A DNA stretch of 64,000 nt from Natrialba aegyptia DSM 13077 (GCF_000337535.1 NZ_AOIP01000015.1:275112-339111), one strand, 5' to 3'; shown: positions 1-8,829, numbered from the stretch's first letter. The notes: generated from the sequence alone by a model not told the origin. Program-made: numbers and translations.

Positions 1-510
1 GTCGCGGAACACCCCACGGACGACGAGTCACTCGCGAACCTCAGCGAGGCACTCGCGGGCGAACTCAAGTACTCGAAGCGCGAGCGCGAGCACAACACCG
101 TCCGCGCCATCGCCGACTACCTGCTCGGCGACGGAGCCGGCGACGAACTCTTCGCCGACATCCAGACCACCAGCCGCTACCCGAAGATCCAGGTCCGCGA
201 CCGCGAGGATACCCAGCTCGCGACGATGGTGCCCCAGTACGGGACCCTCTCCTTTACCCTCGCGGGTGCCCGCCGGTGGGTCGACAGCGATGCGCCGGTC
301 AAGCGCGTCGAAATCGACGGCTTCGTTCCTCACGGCAGCGTGCTCGCGCCGGGTATCGTCGACGCCGACGAAGATATTCGCGTCGGCGACGAGGTCGTCG
401 TCGAGGGACCGAAGGCGTTCGGCGTCGGCCGCGCCGAGATGTTCGGCCGCGAGATGGCCGAGAGTTCACGCGGCGTCGCCTGCGAGATTCGCCACGTCGA
501 AGAGAAGTGA
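1..510 (+). CDS. arcS: Archaeosine synthase ArcS, C-terminal part (5' end outside window)
   Basis: The frame is open from base 1 to a TGA at 508-510, so only about the last 169 residues are seen. ArcS acts on preQ0-modified position 15 of tRNA in archaeosine biosynthesis. The visible part holds the family's region after the catalytic core (KYSKREREHNTVRAIADYLL), then the SRYPKIQVRD and MVPQYGTLSFTLAGARRW segments, and ends in a PUA RNA-binding domain (VKRVEIDGFVPHGSVLAPGI, then VGDEVVV and GVGRAEM). A PUA domain also closes the related transglycosylase TgtA, so the paralogue choice rests on the segment before the PUA and is probable, not certain. Confidence 0.82.
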   Translation, partial: VAEHPTDDESLANLSEALAGELKYSKREREHNTVRAIADYLLGDGAGDELFADIQTTSRYPKIQVRDREDTQLATMVPQYGTLSFTLAGARRWVDSDAPVKRVEIDGFVPHGSVLAPGIVDADEDIRVGDEVVVEGPKAFGVGRAEMFGREMAESSRGVACEIRHVEEK

Positions 511-792
511 GTAGGGTCCTTCATCTGTTGGCCTTTGAGGGCTCAGCCACGAAGTCCGCTCGGAAGAAATTAGAGAGCAGTTCGGAGTTCCTTCACAGTT
601 TGACTGAGCAGGGGATTCGCGGCTCAGTAGCGAAAGGGACAAACGGGCTGTCGCGCTGCGTCTACACGTGACCGAGATGGGAGAAATAGCAGATCGGAAG
701 TGGTCGGTTCATCCGAGAGACCGCCTGATGGCTGTCACAATTGGGTGCTGGTCACCCGCTTCTCCGTGGCGTTATCCGCCGACCGAGGCGGA
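511..792. other. Intergenic stretch between arcS and the PQQ lipoprotein gene
   Basis: The 282 bases separate two genes that converge on this space. Codon periodicity is weak and no tRNA, strong hairpin or insertion-sequence end is visible. A 131-residue reading frame that crosses into it is rich in Arg and lies in a shadow frame of arcS, so it is not called. Confidence 0.5.
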
Positions 793-1959
793 TCACTCGC
801 GTAAGGCGACGATGTGATTGTCGGCCGTCGACGCGTACAGCGTCGAGTCCGCAGCGGCGAATCGGGCGGTTCCGATCGTGTCTCGCTCCCAGAGACGTTC
901 GCCGGATTCGGCGTCCATCGCGGTCAGCGGATACCCGGCGTACACCGTTCCGTCGGCGACGATCGCGCCGGCAGCCCCGCTCACGCCGGCGGTCCATCGT
1001 CGACTCCCGTCGGGCCGCATCGCGAGGAGTTCCCTGTTACTCGTCGCGATCGGCGCGACGATCGGTCCGTTCTCGGCAACGGTGATCGCGAACGACCCGT
1101 AATCGAGTTCAACTCTGTGTTGTGTCTCTCCGTCGGCGTCGTAGACAACCACGTCTCCGCCGTCGGCGGGAGGCTGGTACTGTGAAACGTAGATCAGTTC
1201 CTCTGCGATCGTTGGATGACGCGATTCGGTGGGGTTCTGACTCTGGACGCGCCAGCGTTCCGCGAGCGTTCGGCCCTCTCCCTCGTAGCTGGCGAGGATC
1301 CCGGAAAAGGCTGCGTACAGCATGCCGTTGGCAGCCGCCATGTTTCGGACCCACGTCTCGCGCTCGCGGACGATTTGACCTGTGTCTGCGTGGAGCGTCC
1401 AGTACCGATCCCGACCCGCGACGAACACGTAGCCGTTCTGCTCGTGAATACCCGTGATTTGGCTCGGTACGGTGGCTCGCCACTGCTCGTCTCCTGTGGG
1501 TGAACGCGCGACGAGCTCCGATTCTTGGAGCCCCCAGTGTAGGTGGTACAGGCGTCCATCGACGTACTTCAGCCCGGAAGCGCCGTCGGTATCGTGCTCC
1601 CACTGGTGCGTTCCGTCGGCGGCGTCGAGCGCCACCAGACGGTACCGTGTCGAGACGTACACTGTCCCGTTGGCGACGACGAGCGACCCGTCACCGAGCC
1701 GGTTGTCGAGGTCGTACCGCCAGTCGATCTCGGGTTCGGTTCGTGGTGGTGTTGCGTGCGGATTGTACCGGCGCTTCGCAGGGCCGTAGTCGTCTTCGGC
1801 CCACGTTCCTGGCCCGGGACGCCAGTCGGGGTCAACGCGGCGCTCCGGGGTACTGCGGCGCACATCTCCGAGGCGTTCCCGAGCCGTAGTACAGCCAGCG
1901 AGACCGACGGTCGCGGAGGATGCGGCCACGAGGACCTGGCGACGACGCATGGAAGGCAC
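793..1959 (-). CDS. Tat-exported PQQ-type beta-propeller lipoprotein
   Basis: The 388-residue protein starts with a short Tat signal (MRRRQVLVAASSATVGLAGC), whose LAGC lipobox predicts attachment to a lipid on the outside of the membrane. The body holds repeated blades of the PQQ/BamB-like kind: WRYDLDNRLGDGSLVVANGT, YVSTRYRLVALDAADGTHQW, VYAGYPLTAMDAESGERLWE, LYASTADNHIVAL. These repeats form an eight-bladed propeller in known members. In haloarchaea such proteins are usually of unknown function, and binding of PQQ itself is not implied. A start at the second Met (MRRRQ) is also possible. The next gene upstream is far away, so it is probably transcribed alone. Confidence 0.85.
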   Translation of the reverse strand: MPSMRRRQVLVAASSATVGLAGCTTARERLGDVRRSTPERRVDPDWRPGPGTWAEDDYGPAKRRYNPHATPPRTEPEIDWRYDLDNRLGDGSLVVANGTVYVSTRYRLVALDAADGTHQWEHDTDGASGLKYVDGRLYHLHWGLQESELVARSPTGDEQWRATVPSQITGIHEQNGYVFVAGRDRYWTLHADTGQIVRERETWVRNMAAANGMLYAAFSGILASYEGEGRTLAERWRVQSQNPTESRHPTIAEELIYVSQYQPPADGGDVVVYDADGETQHRVELDYGSFAITVAENGPIVAPIATSNRELLAMRPDGSRRWTAGVSGAAGAIVADGTVYAGYPLTAMDAESGERLWERDTIGTARFAAADSTLYASTADNHIVALRE

Positions 1960-2138
1960 GGTAGATGCTCACTCCGCCACACTAAATATTTGGTGACTGT
2001 GTTGCTAATCGTACCCACCACCCCCATCCCATTCCTCCTTTGTGTCCGCGACTGACCGCGACGACTGACGAACCGCCCCCGTCTCCGCACGATAACGAGG
2101 GCACCCATCCGCCCACTTTCTTCACAGAAATTCCAGTA

Positions 2139-2147
2139 GTTATATTA
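2139..2147 (+). promoter_or_regulatory. TATA box of structured RNA copy 1
   Basis: GTTATATTA lies centred about 28 nt before 2171, where the first helix of the RNA candidate begins. This is the spacing expected for an archaeal TATA box and transcription start. The matching element before the second copy supports the call. Confidence 0.6.
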
Positions 2148-2170
2148 CTCTCCTTGCGAAACTGTCAGAA

Positions 2171-2315
2171 TGGAAGTCACCTCCAAACGAATACGCGGGG
2201 GCATGCGTACGAAATGCCCCGGGTGCTACAACACCCGAGACGTGGCTTCCACTGCGGCTCGCAATGGTTGCCATGTTTCCATTACTGCTACCGAGACAAA
2301 AAGCTCTCGCACGAC
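2171..2315 (+). ncRNA. Candidate structured RNA, copy 1
   Basis: No known family is recognised. The RNA would begin at 2171 with one arm of a 10-bp closing helix (TGGAAGTCAC 2171-2180 pairing with GTGGCTTCCA 2242-2251, one G-U pair). Inside it are hairpin P2 (GGGGCAT 2198-2204 with ATGCCCC 2214-2220) and hairpin P3 (GGGTG 2221-2225 with CACCC 2232-2236), then the linker GAGAC (2237-2241). After the closing helix come GCCATGTTT (2270-2278) and hairpin P4 (CGAGA 2292-2296 with TCTCG 2305-2309), followed by CACGAC. The same plan occurs at 54496-54617 on the other strand with changed but still pairing bases. An ATG at 2170 opens a reading frame through the region, but the second copy has no equivalent ATG, so translation is unlikely. 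The 3' end is set at the last shared bases. An IS200/IS605 end or omega-RNA-like remnant is the main alternative. Confidence 0.6.
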
Positions 2316-2418
2316 GGACAGGGATAGCTATCGCTCACGACCAGCGCACGGAGCCGTCTGGCTCCACGTACGGACCTGCACCGGATTGTATCCTCGCTCC
2401 CCAGCGGAGGCGGCGTCG

Positions 2419-2676
2419 ATGACCGCAGAGTTCGACGGCCCGGCCGACGGGTCGATATCCTGCGATTCGCACACCCAGGATCCGACCGACCTCGACGCAC
2501 AGAACGAGACGGTCTGCTACCGCTGTGACCGCCCCATCGACGCCGACCGCTGGATCCGCCTCACCGCGCGTCCGGGACCCGGCGTGACAGGCACTTACGA
2601 AGCCACCAGCCGGCCCTGCTGTCCCGACTGCGCGGCGGCCCTCGGACTGCTCGAGTTCACCGTCGATCCACGGTGA
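2419..2676 (+). CDS. Small CxxC zinc-binding protein
   Basis: An 85-residue protein with an acidic N-terminus followed by CYRC (about residues 35-38) and, 30 residues on, a second cluster (CCPDC), the layout of a zinc ribbon or finger. It ends in a short hydrophobic tail (AAALGLLEF). The ATG at 2419 is chosen because the longer frame upstream runs through the structured RNA candidate and lacks haloarchaeal codon character. The gene starts about 100 nt after that RNA, and the gene after RNA copy 2 also encodes a small protein with a CxRCxxPI motif. The function is unknown. Confidence 0.62.
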   Translation: MTAEFDGPADGSISCDSHTQDPTDLDAQNETVCYRCDRPIDADRWIRLTARPGPGVTGTYEATSRPCCPDCAAALGLLEFTVDPR

Positions 2677-2829
2677 CCAACACGAACTAACCGGTCCGAC
2701 GGGTTCCGATGCCGTCGGCCGGACCGAACGGCTCGACCGCAAGCGGACCGCGAACTGGTCGCGAGTTCATCGCGCCGTCTCCCCGCCGCCGCGTCGACCG
2801 GCAGTACAGTCACCGGCGACCGCGAGCGA

Positions 2830-2952
2830 TCAGCGACCGGGGCATTCTTTGAGCAGATGCTCGCGATAGATCGCGACCCGAACTCGGTCCCCACAGAGAT
2901 CACAGCGACAGGAAGAATCGCGTTCGTCCGTGTCCGCATCCTGTTCGACCAT
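2830..2952 (-). CDS. Very small zinc-finger protein
   Basis: A 40-residue protein starting at an ATG at 2952. The acidic head MVEQDADTDERD is followed by CDLC, RVRVAIYREHLLKEC and a Pro-Gly-Arg end. The pattern C-x2-C-x10-H-x4-C resembles a single short zinc finger, a type that is abundant and mostly unstudied in haloarchaea. A longer upstream extension with no acidic bias is rejected. It is convergent with the gene at 2419 and divergent from the HdeD-like gene. The motif supports it, but the small size limits certainty. Confidence 0.55.
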   Translation of the reverse strand: MVEQDADTDERDSSCRCDLCGDRVRVAIYREHLLKECPGR

Positions 2953-3116
2953 TACGAGTTGGTTTGCGGGCCACGGATGTAATCGACCGGGCTCTCGACA
3001 AGTTCTGAAACCGACACGAAGTGTCGATACCCGCGACCTAACCTGTGATCTCTCGGTCCCAATCTGTCGGTGTCTCCAGTTTTCGGACCGGTCCATTCTC
3101 GGGAATTACTGTCAAA

Positions 3117-3124
3117 ATATAAAA
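3117..3124 (+). promoter_or_regulatory. TATA box of the HdeD-like gene
   Basis: ATATAAAA sits about 45 nt before the ATG at 3169, which predicts a short leader of about 20 nt. The surrounding sequence is clearly richer in A and T than the flanks. Confidence 0.55.
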
Positions 3125-3168
3125 GCGTTTTATCTCCCTACACGCCCTACTTCCTATCGGAGACAGCA

Positions 3169-3771
3169 ATGTCCTCGAACACAGTAACTACAGACGACGA
3201 ACCGCACAGCTACTCTCTCAAGCGCGGCTGGCGAACGCTCGCCATCGCCGGGGCCGTCGTCGGCCTCCTCGGTCTCTTCGCGATCGCGTTCCCGCTCGTG
3301 ACGGGGATCTCGGCGACGATCGCACTGGGCGCGCTGCTCGTGCTTAGCGGCATCGTCCACGGCGCACACGCCGTTACCGCACGCGGGTGGAGCGGCTCGC
3401 TCTGGCAACTCGCGCTCGGAATCGTCGCCGTCGTCGCCGGCGTCCTGCTGCTCGCAAACCCCGTTATCGGCCTCCTGACGCTCACGATCCTGGCTATCGC
3501 GTACCTGCTGGCCGACGGCATCGCCGAACTCTGGATGTCGATGCGGATGGCGGACCAGCCCGGACGCATGTCCGTCGCCGCAAGCGGCGTGCTCTCGCTC
3601 GCCCTGGCGGTCCTGCTCTGGGCCGGCTTCCCGGCGGATGCGACCTGGGCGATCGGCCTGCTCGTCGGCGTGAGCCTCTTCATGACCGGCCTCTCGATGG
3701 GTATCGTCGCCATCGGCGGCCGGAACATGGACGAGACGAGCGCCGCCGCGAGCGAACCACGGAGTGCATGA
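3169..3771 (+). CDS. HdeD / DUF308 family membrane protein
   Basis: The 200-residue protein has an acidic N-terminal tail (TTDDEPHSYSLKRGWR) and then about six hydrophobic segments in pairs: LAIAGAVVGLLGLFAIAFPL, IALGALLVLSGIVHGAHAV, LALGIVAVVAGVLLLANPVI and LLTLTILAIAYLLADGIAEL, plus two more. The repeated helix-NP-helix pattern is characteristic of the HdeD/DUF308 family. In enterobacteria HdeD contributes to acid resistance, but no such role is shown for archaeal members. The ATG at 3169 fits the TATA box upstream. It appears monocistronic. Confidence 0.85.
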   Translation: MSSNTVTTDDEPHSYSLKRGWRTLAIAGAVVGLLGLFAIAFPLVTGISATIALGALLVLSGIVHGAHAVTARGWSGSLWQLALGIVAVVAGVLLLANPVIGLLTLTILAIAYLLADGIAELWMSMRMADQPGRMSVAASGVLSLALAVLLWAGFPADATWAIGLLVGVSLFMTGLSMGIVAIGGRNMDETSAAASEPRSA

Positions 3772-3920
3772 GACGCCGGCCGGCCGATCGAACCGGTCCC
3801 GGATCATTTTGACCTGCGTTTGCTGCTCGCTACTTCGCTTACCAGTGTCACGCCCCGTGTCACCTCCCCACAGTCGTATAGAAGCGAGCAGTTATTCGGC
3901 CTTCACCCCGAATCATCGGT

Positions 3921-4949
3921 GTGAACCTCTCGATTGTCGATCTTGCACCCGTCCCCGACGGAGCGAGTGCAACCGAGGCCTACGAGAATACCGTCGAACT
4001 CGCACAACTGGCCGAGGAACTCGGGTACTCGCGATTCTGGGTCGCCGAACACCACAGCATGGCCGACTCGATCGCGAGCACGACGCCCGAAGTCCTGATC
4101 GCCCATCTCGCGGCCAAAACCGACGCGATCCGCGTCGGCTCCGGAACGGTGTTACTCAACCACTACAGCCCGTTCAAGGTCGCCGAAACGTTCAGTTCGC
4201 TCGACGCGCTCGCACCCGGCCGCATCGATCTCGGACTCGGACGCGCCACCGGCAAACCCGCCGCCGACCGCGCGCTTCGGACCGAGCGACGCAAGCGAAA
4301 CCCCGACGAGGACCACGCCGAGAAGATCGAAGAAACCGCCAACCACCTCTACGACGAGTTCGGTTCGGACCATCCGTACGCCGACCTCCAACTGGCTCGT
4401 TCGGCCGAGGACGTCCCGGAAATCTGGGTGCTCGGCTCCAGTCCCTCCAGCGCGAAAATCGCGGGTGAACTCGGGCTCCGCTACTGCTTTGCAGCGTTTA
4501 TAAGGCCGACCCTCGCCGTGCGCGCCTTCGAGACCTACCGGGAGCACTTCGATCCTGCCGCGTCGGACGCCGGGGTCGACGAACCGAAGGGGATGCTCGC
4601 GGTGAACGTCGCCTGTGCCGACACAGACGAGGAGGCCGCACGCCTTCGGGCGAGCGCCGAGGCGTCCTACAAGCGCATGCAACGCGGTGTTACCGGATCG
4701 ACGCCGACGGTCGAGGAAGCGATCGACGAACTCGGTGGCGTCCCCGACCCGACACCGCAGTCGCTGCCGCCCGGCGAGTGGCCCCGCGCGATGTCCGGCA
4801 GTCCGGAGACGGTGGGAACGCTGCTCGACGAACTGACCGACCAGGTCGGCGTCGACGACGTGATCGTCCAGAACCTCATCGCGGATCACGACGACGTGCT
4901 CCGCTCGCACGAACTGCTCGCCGAGGCTGTCGGATTGAACGCTCAGTAG
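3921..4949 (+). CDS. LLM-class (luciferase family) flavin-dependent oxidoreductase
   Basis: The 342-residue protein begins at a GTG (3921). It carries the hallmarks of the bacterial-luciferase-like TIM-barrel family: LAEELGYSRFWVAEHHSM near residue 30, IRVGSGTVLLNHYSPFKVAE, and LDALAPGRIDLGLGRATG near residue 105. Members of this subgroup (MsnO8-like) use reduced FMN or F420 to oxidise small substrates; the substrate here cannot be told. It has its own promoter space and lies next to an oppositely transcribed regulatory operon. Confidence 0.88.
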   Translation: MNLSIVDLAPVPDGASATEAYENTVELAQLAEELGYSRFWVAEHHSMADSIASTTPEVLIAHLAAKTDAIRVGSGTVLLNHYSPFKVAETFSSLDALAPGRIDLGLGRATGKPAADRALRTERRKRNPDEDHAEKIEETANHLYDEFGSDHPYADLQLARSAEDVPEIWVLGSSPSSAKIAGELGLRYCFAAFIRPTLAVRAFETYREHFDPAASDAGVDEPKGMLAVNVACADTDEEAARLRASAEASYKRMQRGVTGSTPTVEEAIDELGGVPDPTPQSLPPGEWPRAMSGSPETVGTLLDELTDQVGVDDVIVQNLIADHDDVLRSHELLAEAVGLNAQ

Positions 4950-4992
4950 GCGATCGCGCCGCGCCTCACCCACTCACAACAGCAAGCCGGGG

Positions 4993-6774
4993 CTACTCCC
5001 CGAGAGCCGAATCGAAAAACTTCCGCTCTGCGGTTCGGAGATGCTGATTGAACGTCGCCGGCGCGATGCCGAGGCGGTCCGCGATCTCCTCGCCCGTACT
5101 CTCGCGCGGCCAGTCGAAGTACCCCGCAAAGTACGCCGTCTCGAGGGCCGCTCGCTGTTTCTCCGTGAGATCGTCCTCGAGCACACCCATCATTCTCCGC
5201 CCGGCTCCCGATCCACCCGACCCCGAATCGTCCCGCTCGCTCCGCTCCGTCGTTCGCTGTGCGAGATAGGTCGCATCGTCCCGGTGGTCTTTGATCAGTT
5301 CGATCATCTGGCGCGTATCCCGGCCGCGCGGGAGTTCGACGACGAATCTGAACTCGGAATCCGCGATCGTCGCCGACTCGACCCGGCCACCGTGGGTCGC
5401 AATCGCCTCGAACAGCGACGCCGCAGCCGGTATCACGAGTTCGAACTCGAACTCATCGCGCTTTACGGAAAGGAATCTGACAGCGGTGACGCCCTCGCTT
5501 CGCTCGATGGCCTCCTCGAAGGCTTCCTGTGAGATGTCTTGAGCCGTCCCGTATGCGAGCAGCGCCTCGTCACCCCGGATCAGTTGCTTGATCGAAATCG
5601 TCCACGACTCGGTATCCGTCAACGCGACCAGTTCCGGAACCATCTCTTCGAGTCTGAACTCGAGTTCGATGACGGCGTCGCTGACCAGCGCGTCGCGGCG
5701 TTCGATCGCGGTGATCGCGTGGGCGATCGTGTCGCCGATGCGGGCGAGAATCTGCGTCTCCGGCGCGGTGAACGCACGCGGGGACGAGGAGTACACGTTG
5801 AGGACGCCGTAGATGAGGTCCTCGTGGATGATCGGAATCGATGCGGATGACCGGTAGCCGCGCGATTCGGCTTCCTCGCGCCAGGGCTCGAACTCGGGGT
5901 CGCTGTCGACGTTGTTTGCGACCTGAACCGTCCCGGTTCGAATTGCGGTTCCCGCCGGCCCCTGACCGGTCGGTTCCCCCTCGTCGGCGCTGATTTCGAC
6001 CGCTTCGAGATAGCCGTTCTCGACGCCGGCCGCCGCCTTGGGGACGATGTCGTCGCTCCCGGGATTGACCTCGCCGATCCAGGCGAAGCGGTAGCCGTCC
6101 GATGCCGTAAGCCGGTCACAGACCCGTTGTTCGAGTTCAGCGCGCGTCTCGGTGGTAATCACCGCGTGGATGATGTCGTGACCGATGTCGTTGAGGCGGT
6201 TGATCGCCTCGAGTTGTTCGCGCTGGCGACGTCGTTCGTGCTCCTGGCGGGCGCGTTCGATCGCGTGGTGAATCGTTCGAACCAGCAACTCGCTCGTCAC
6301 TTCGTCTTTGACGAGGAAGTCCTGTGCTCCTTGCTGGATCGCCTGAATACCGACTTGCTGGTCCCGCAGACCAGTCAACACGACGATTGGCGTCGTGTCG
6401 CTCGCTTCGGAGACGGTTTCGAGCGTCTCGAGTCCCTGGCTGTCCGGCAAATTCAGATCGAGCAGGACGACATCGACGGCACTCTGCTCGAACGTCTCGA
6501 GGCCGTCTGCCAGCCGACTTTCACGGATTATCTCCGGTGTTTGCTCGGCGGACTCGGACGAACTGACCCGCTGTGCGAGTTCTTCCGTATCCCGGAGCAT
6601 TTCCTCGATCAACCGCGCATCGCCGGGATTGTCCTCGATGAGTAACGCTCGAAGCGTCTCGGATTGCTCCGGTATCGCGGTCGTGGTATCGAGTTTGTCC
6701 CGTCCGCCCGATCCGGTCGTCGTTTCGCTTTCTGACTGGTTCCGGCGCTCGTTCTCAGGGTTACTCTCTGTCAT
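4993..6774 (-). CDS. Response regulator with GAF, BAT and HTH_10 domains (bacterio-opsin activator-like)
   Basis: A 593-residue, multi-domain regulator. An Asn/Glu-rich head leads to a receiver domain (ALLIEDNPGDARLIEEML, then the phospho-acceptor region VVLLDLNLPDSQGLE and PIVVLTGLRDQQ with a conserved Lys in FLVKDE). Then come a GAF domain (about 200-350), a BAT-type sensory domain (about 360-500) and a C-terminal HTH_10 (LTEKQRAALETAYFAGYFDW...IADRLGIAPATFNQHLRTAE). The HTH is the DNA-binding module of Bat, activator of bop in Halobacterium. Its start codon overlaps the stop of the upstream receiver-only gene by one base (TAATG), so the two are co-translated. Target genes are unknown; no rhodopsin gene is seen here. 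Confidence 0.88.
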   Translation of the reverse strand: MTESNPENERRNQSESETTTGSGGRDKLDTTTAIPEQSETLRALLIEDNPGDARLIEEMLRDTEELAQRVSSSESAEQTPEIIRESRLADGLETFEQSAVDVVLLDLNLPDSQGLETLETVSEASDTTPIVVLTGLRDQQVGIQAIQQGAQDFLVKDEVTSELLVRTIHHAIERARQEHERRRQREQLEAINRLNDIGHDIIHAVITTETRAELEQRVCDRLTASDGYRFAWIGEVNPGSDDIVPKAAAGVENGYLEAVEISADEGEPTGQGPAGTAIRTGTVQVANNVDSDPEFEPWREEAESRGYRSSASIPIIHEDLIYGVLNVYSSSPRAFTAPETQILARIGDTIAHAITAIERRDALVSDAVIELEFRLEEMVPELVALTDTESWTISIKQLIRGDEALLAYGTAQDISQEAFEEAIERSEGVTAVRFLSVKRDEFEFELVIPAAASLFEAIATHGGRVESATIADSEFRFVVELPRGRDTRQMIELIKDHRDDATYLAQRTTERSERDDSGSGGSGAGRRMMGVLEDDLTEKQRAALETAYFAGYFDWPRESTGEEIADRLGIAPATFNQHLRTAERKFFDSALGE

Positions 6775-7235
6775 TACTGATCACGCTCTGACGGCAACCG
6801 AACCACCGAAAACCAGAACTTTTCGAAGGTTCGTACCGTCTCGATGAACTCGTCAGGATCGACCGGCTTCGTCAGATACGCGTTTGCATGCAACTCGTAG
6901 GACGTTGCAATATCCTCCTCCGCTCGCGAACTCGTCAGAACGATCACCGGAATCGAATGGAGTTCAGCGTCGTTCTTGAGTTCTTCGAGCACTTCCGTCC
7001 CGTCTGTCCGCGGTAGATTGAGATCGAGCAGGATCAGATCCGGACGCGGTGCGTCCGCATACTCACTGCGCTGATAGAGGTACTCGAGCGCTTCGGCCCC
7101 GTCGGAAACGACGTGCAGTTCGTTCTCGATTCGTCCCTGCTTGAACGCTTCCTCGGTGAGCCGAACGTCCCCCGGATTATCCTCTACTAACAGGATCTGT
7201 ACCGGCATCGATTTGGCCGCTCGACCGTCAGTCAT
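6774..7235 (-). CDS. Stand-alone response regulator (Rcp1-like receiver)
   Basis: The 153-residue protein is a single receiver domain: acidic pair in [18 protein letters not shown], phosphorylatable Asp in [20 protein letters not shown], Thr/Ser in [14 protein letters not shown], and Lys in [11 protein letters not shown]. There is no output domain. Receivers of this kind usually shuttle phosphate from hybrid histidine kinases, which haloarchaea encode in large numbers. It is the first gene of a two-gene operon with the BAT-type regulator, so both may serve one signalling path. No kinase is encoded next to them. Confidence 0.9.
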   Translation of the reverse strand: MTDGRAAKSMPVQILLVEDNPGDVRLTEEAFKQGRIENELHVVSDGAEALEYLYQRSEYADAPRPDLILLDLNLPRTDGTEVLEELKNDAELHSIPVIVLTSSRAEEDIATSYELHANAYLTKPVDPDEFIETVRTFEKFWFSVVRLPSERDQ

Positions 7236-7599
7236 CGGCCCATCCGTGTCGCCGTCGCTTCTGAACTCGCAGTGAACGAGTCATGGGCGGGCGGGTTGTC
7301 CCTGTCGCCCCTGTCGCGGCGTTTGCTGACGCGATACCCAGTCTGGCACCTAACTCAGATTTCCGGTATCCACCCATGTAAACCACCCTGAACGCGTTTC
7401 TCTGCCGGTTTGTACTGCAGCTTCTAGTACTGCAAAATCGACTGGCAGGGATAAATGTAGTGTTCACTCTCCACAGGATGGGACTCTCCGTCTACGCGGA
7501 CAGTCGGAACGGATTGGAATAGTGGCAATCCCTGTTACGGTCCGTGCTCACCTCCGCCGCCGTCACCGCTTCTCCGCTGTCCCTTTCGTGTTCGTCGCC
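7236..7599. other. Intergenic stretch upstream of the response-regulator operon
   Basis: The 364 bases between the divergent response-regulator operon and the 3' end of the Orc1/Cdc6 gene hold no convincing gene. GTACTGCA occurs twice within 25 nt (about 7416 and 7427), and an AT-rich patch with GATAAATG lies near 7450. These sit upstream of the operon and could be regulatory, but nothing decisive is seen. No origin-type repeats are visible. Confidence 0.45.
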
Positions 7600-8643
7600 T
7601 CACTTCTTGGTCGGAGGATCCGATTCCTCGCCCTCGTCCCCGTCTGCGACGGGCCGATACCGTCTTCCGCGGTGCTCGCCAACTGACTCGATCAGGTCGT
7701 AGTGCACCATCTTCGTCAGGTAATTTCGTAGCGTCCGCGCCGTCTTTGGCTCTGCGACCCGTCGTTCGTACGCCTCGTAGAGTTCACCGGGCTCGATCTC
7801 GCCCGCATCGGTGATGATGTCATAGAGCACGTGCTGGTGGTCTGGAAGCCCCTCGACGGTCTTGCGCCGAATCGCCGTTCGAGCGTCGGGGATCGCCGCC
7901 TCGATCGTGGTCTCAGTGACGTACTCGCGCCCGTTTCGTTCCGCTCGGCGTGCTGCCGACCGGAGGATTCCGATCCCGACGCGCGCATCGCCGGAGGCCG
8001 CATCGGCGATCGTCTGTAACTGGTCGGTCGTCACCGCGTCCGGTTCGAGTCCCTGCGTCGCTCGCTCGCGAAGGATCGAGCGGAGTTCGGCCGTTCCGTA
8101 CCGGTCGAACTGCACTCGGGTACCGGCGTGCAGTCGCGACCGAACGCGGTCGTCGAAGCTGGCGAAGAGTTCTTCCTCGCGGTTGGCGATCAGCACCAGC
8201 GAGACGTGAGGTAACCGGTGTAGGTCGTAGAGTGCGGCGGTTTCCTCGAGCTGGTCGACTTCGTCGAGAATGGCGACGATCGGTCGGGTATCCCCTTCGG
8301 CGAGTCGGTCGAAGAGTTCGTCTTTCGCCGTCGATCGGTGGATATCCGTCGTTCGACCGGTTGCTTCAAGAAGACTGTACAGTACGCGAAATCGCGTGTA
8401 TTCCTGCCAGCAGTTGACGTAAGCGACCCGGACATCCGGGTCCTGCTCGTGCAACTGGGCGAGCGTGTAGCGGGCGATGCAGGTTTTGCCGACGCCCGTC
8501 GGGCCGAACAGGAACGCTGGATCGGGCCGGCGGTCGGAGAGCAGCGGCTCCAGGGCCTCCGAAAGGAGGTTCACCTCGTCGTGGCGATGGACGACCTCGC
8601 TCGGGACGAAGTCCTCGCGGAGCACTCGACCGTCGACGATCAC
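7600..8643 (-). CDS. Orc1/Cdc6 family AAA+ replication initiator-like protein
   Basis: The 347-residue protein begins MIVDGRVLREDFVPSEVVHR, the usual entry into this family. It has Walker A (FLFGPTGVGKTCIARYTL, about residues 44-60), Walker B (VAILDEVDQLEE), a sensor-1 Asn (LVLIANREEEL) and a sensor-2 GDARVGIGILRSAARRAE, followed by a winged-helix domain (HQHVLYDIITDAGEIEPGEL to RNYLTKMVHYDLIE). Haloarchaea carry many paralogues, and only some mark active origins. No inverted origin-recognition-box repeats are seen in the flanks, so this copy may be an accessory member. The acidic, Lys-ended tail is not conserved in the family. Confidence 0.9.
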   Translation of the reverse strand: MIVDGRVLREDFVPSEVVHRHDEVNLLSEALEPLLSDRRPDPAFLFGPTGVGKTCIARYTLAQLHEQDPDVRVAYVNCWQEYTRFRVLYSLLEATGRTTDIHRSTAKDELFDRLAEGDTRPIVAILDEVDQLEETAALYDLHRLPHVSLVLIANREEELFASFDDRVRSRLHAGTRVQFDRYGTAELRSILRERATQGLEPDAVTTDQLQTIADAASGDARVGIGILRSAARRAERNGREYVTETTIEAAIPDARTAIRRKTVEGLPDHQHVLYDIITDAGEIEPGELYEAYERRVAEPKTARTLRNYLTKMVHYDLIESVGEHRGRRYRPVADGDEGEESDPPTKK

Positions 8644-8829
8644 ACTATCACTGTTGCTGACCGATCACAATAAGTGATGGCCCCATAGAGACAGAGACGG
8701 AGACCGACGGTGTCGGTGCCGGAGAGCACGGTGAACTCGGAGCGTCCACCGGAGCGACGAGAGCCGTGCCTTCCTCGGATGGTTCCACGTTCGTTTTGGC
8801 TCCGCTGGAGCCCGCTACCGACGTCAGCA

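Noticed and set aside
2170-2418. Protein frame starting at the ATG at 2170 and running into the zinc-finger gene
   Set aside because: It lies over the structured RNA candidate, lacks haloarchaeal codon bias, and the second RNA copy has no matching ATG or frame.
7228-7467. 79-codon minus-strand frame upstream of the response regulator
   Set aside because: It has no codon periodicity, is rich in Ser, Arg and Thr, and overlaps the promoter region of the operon.
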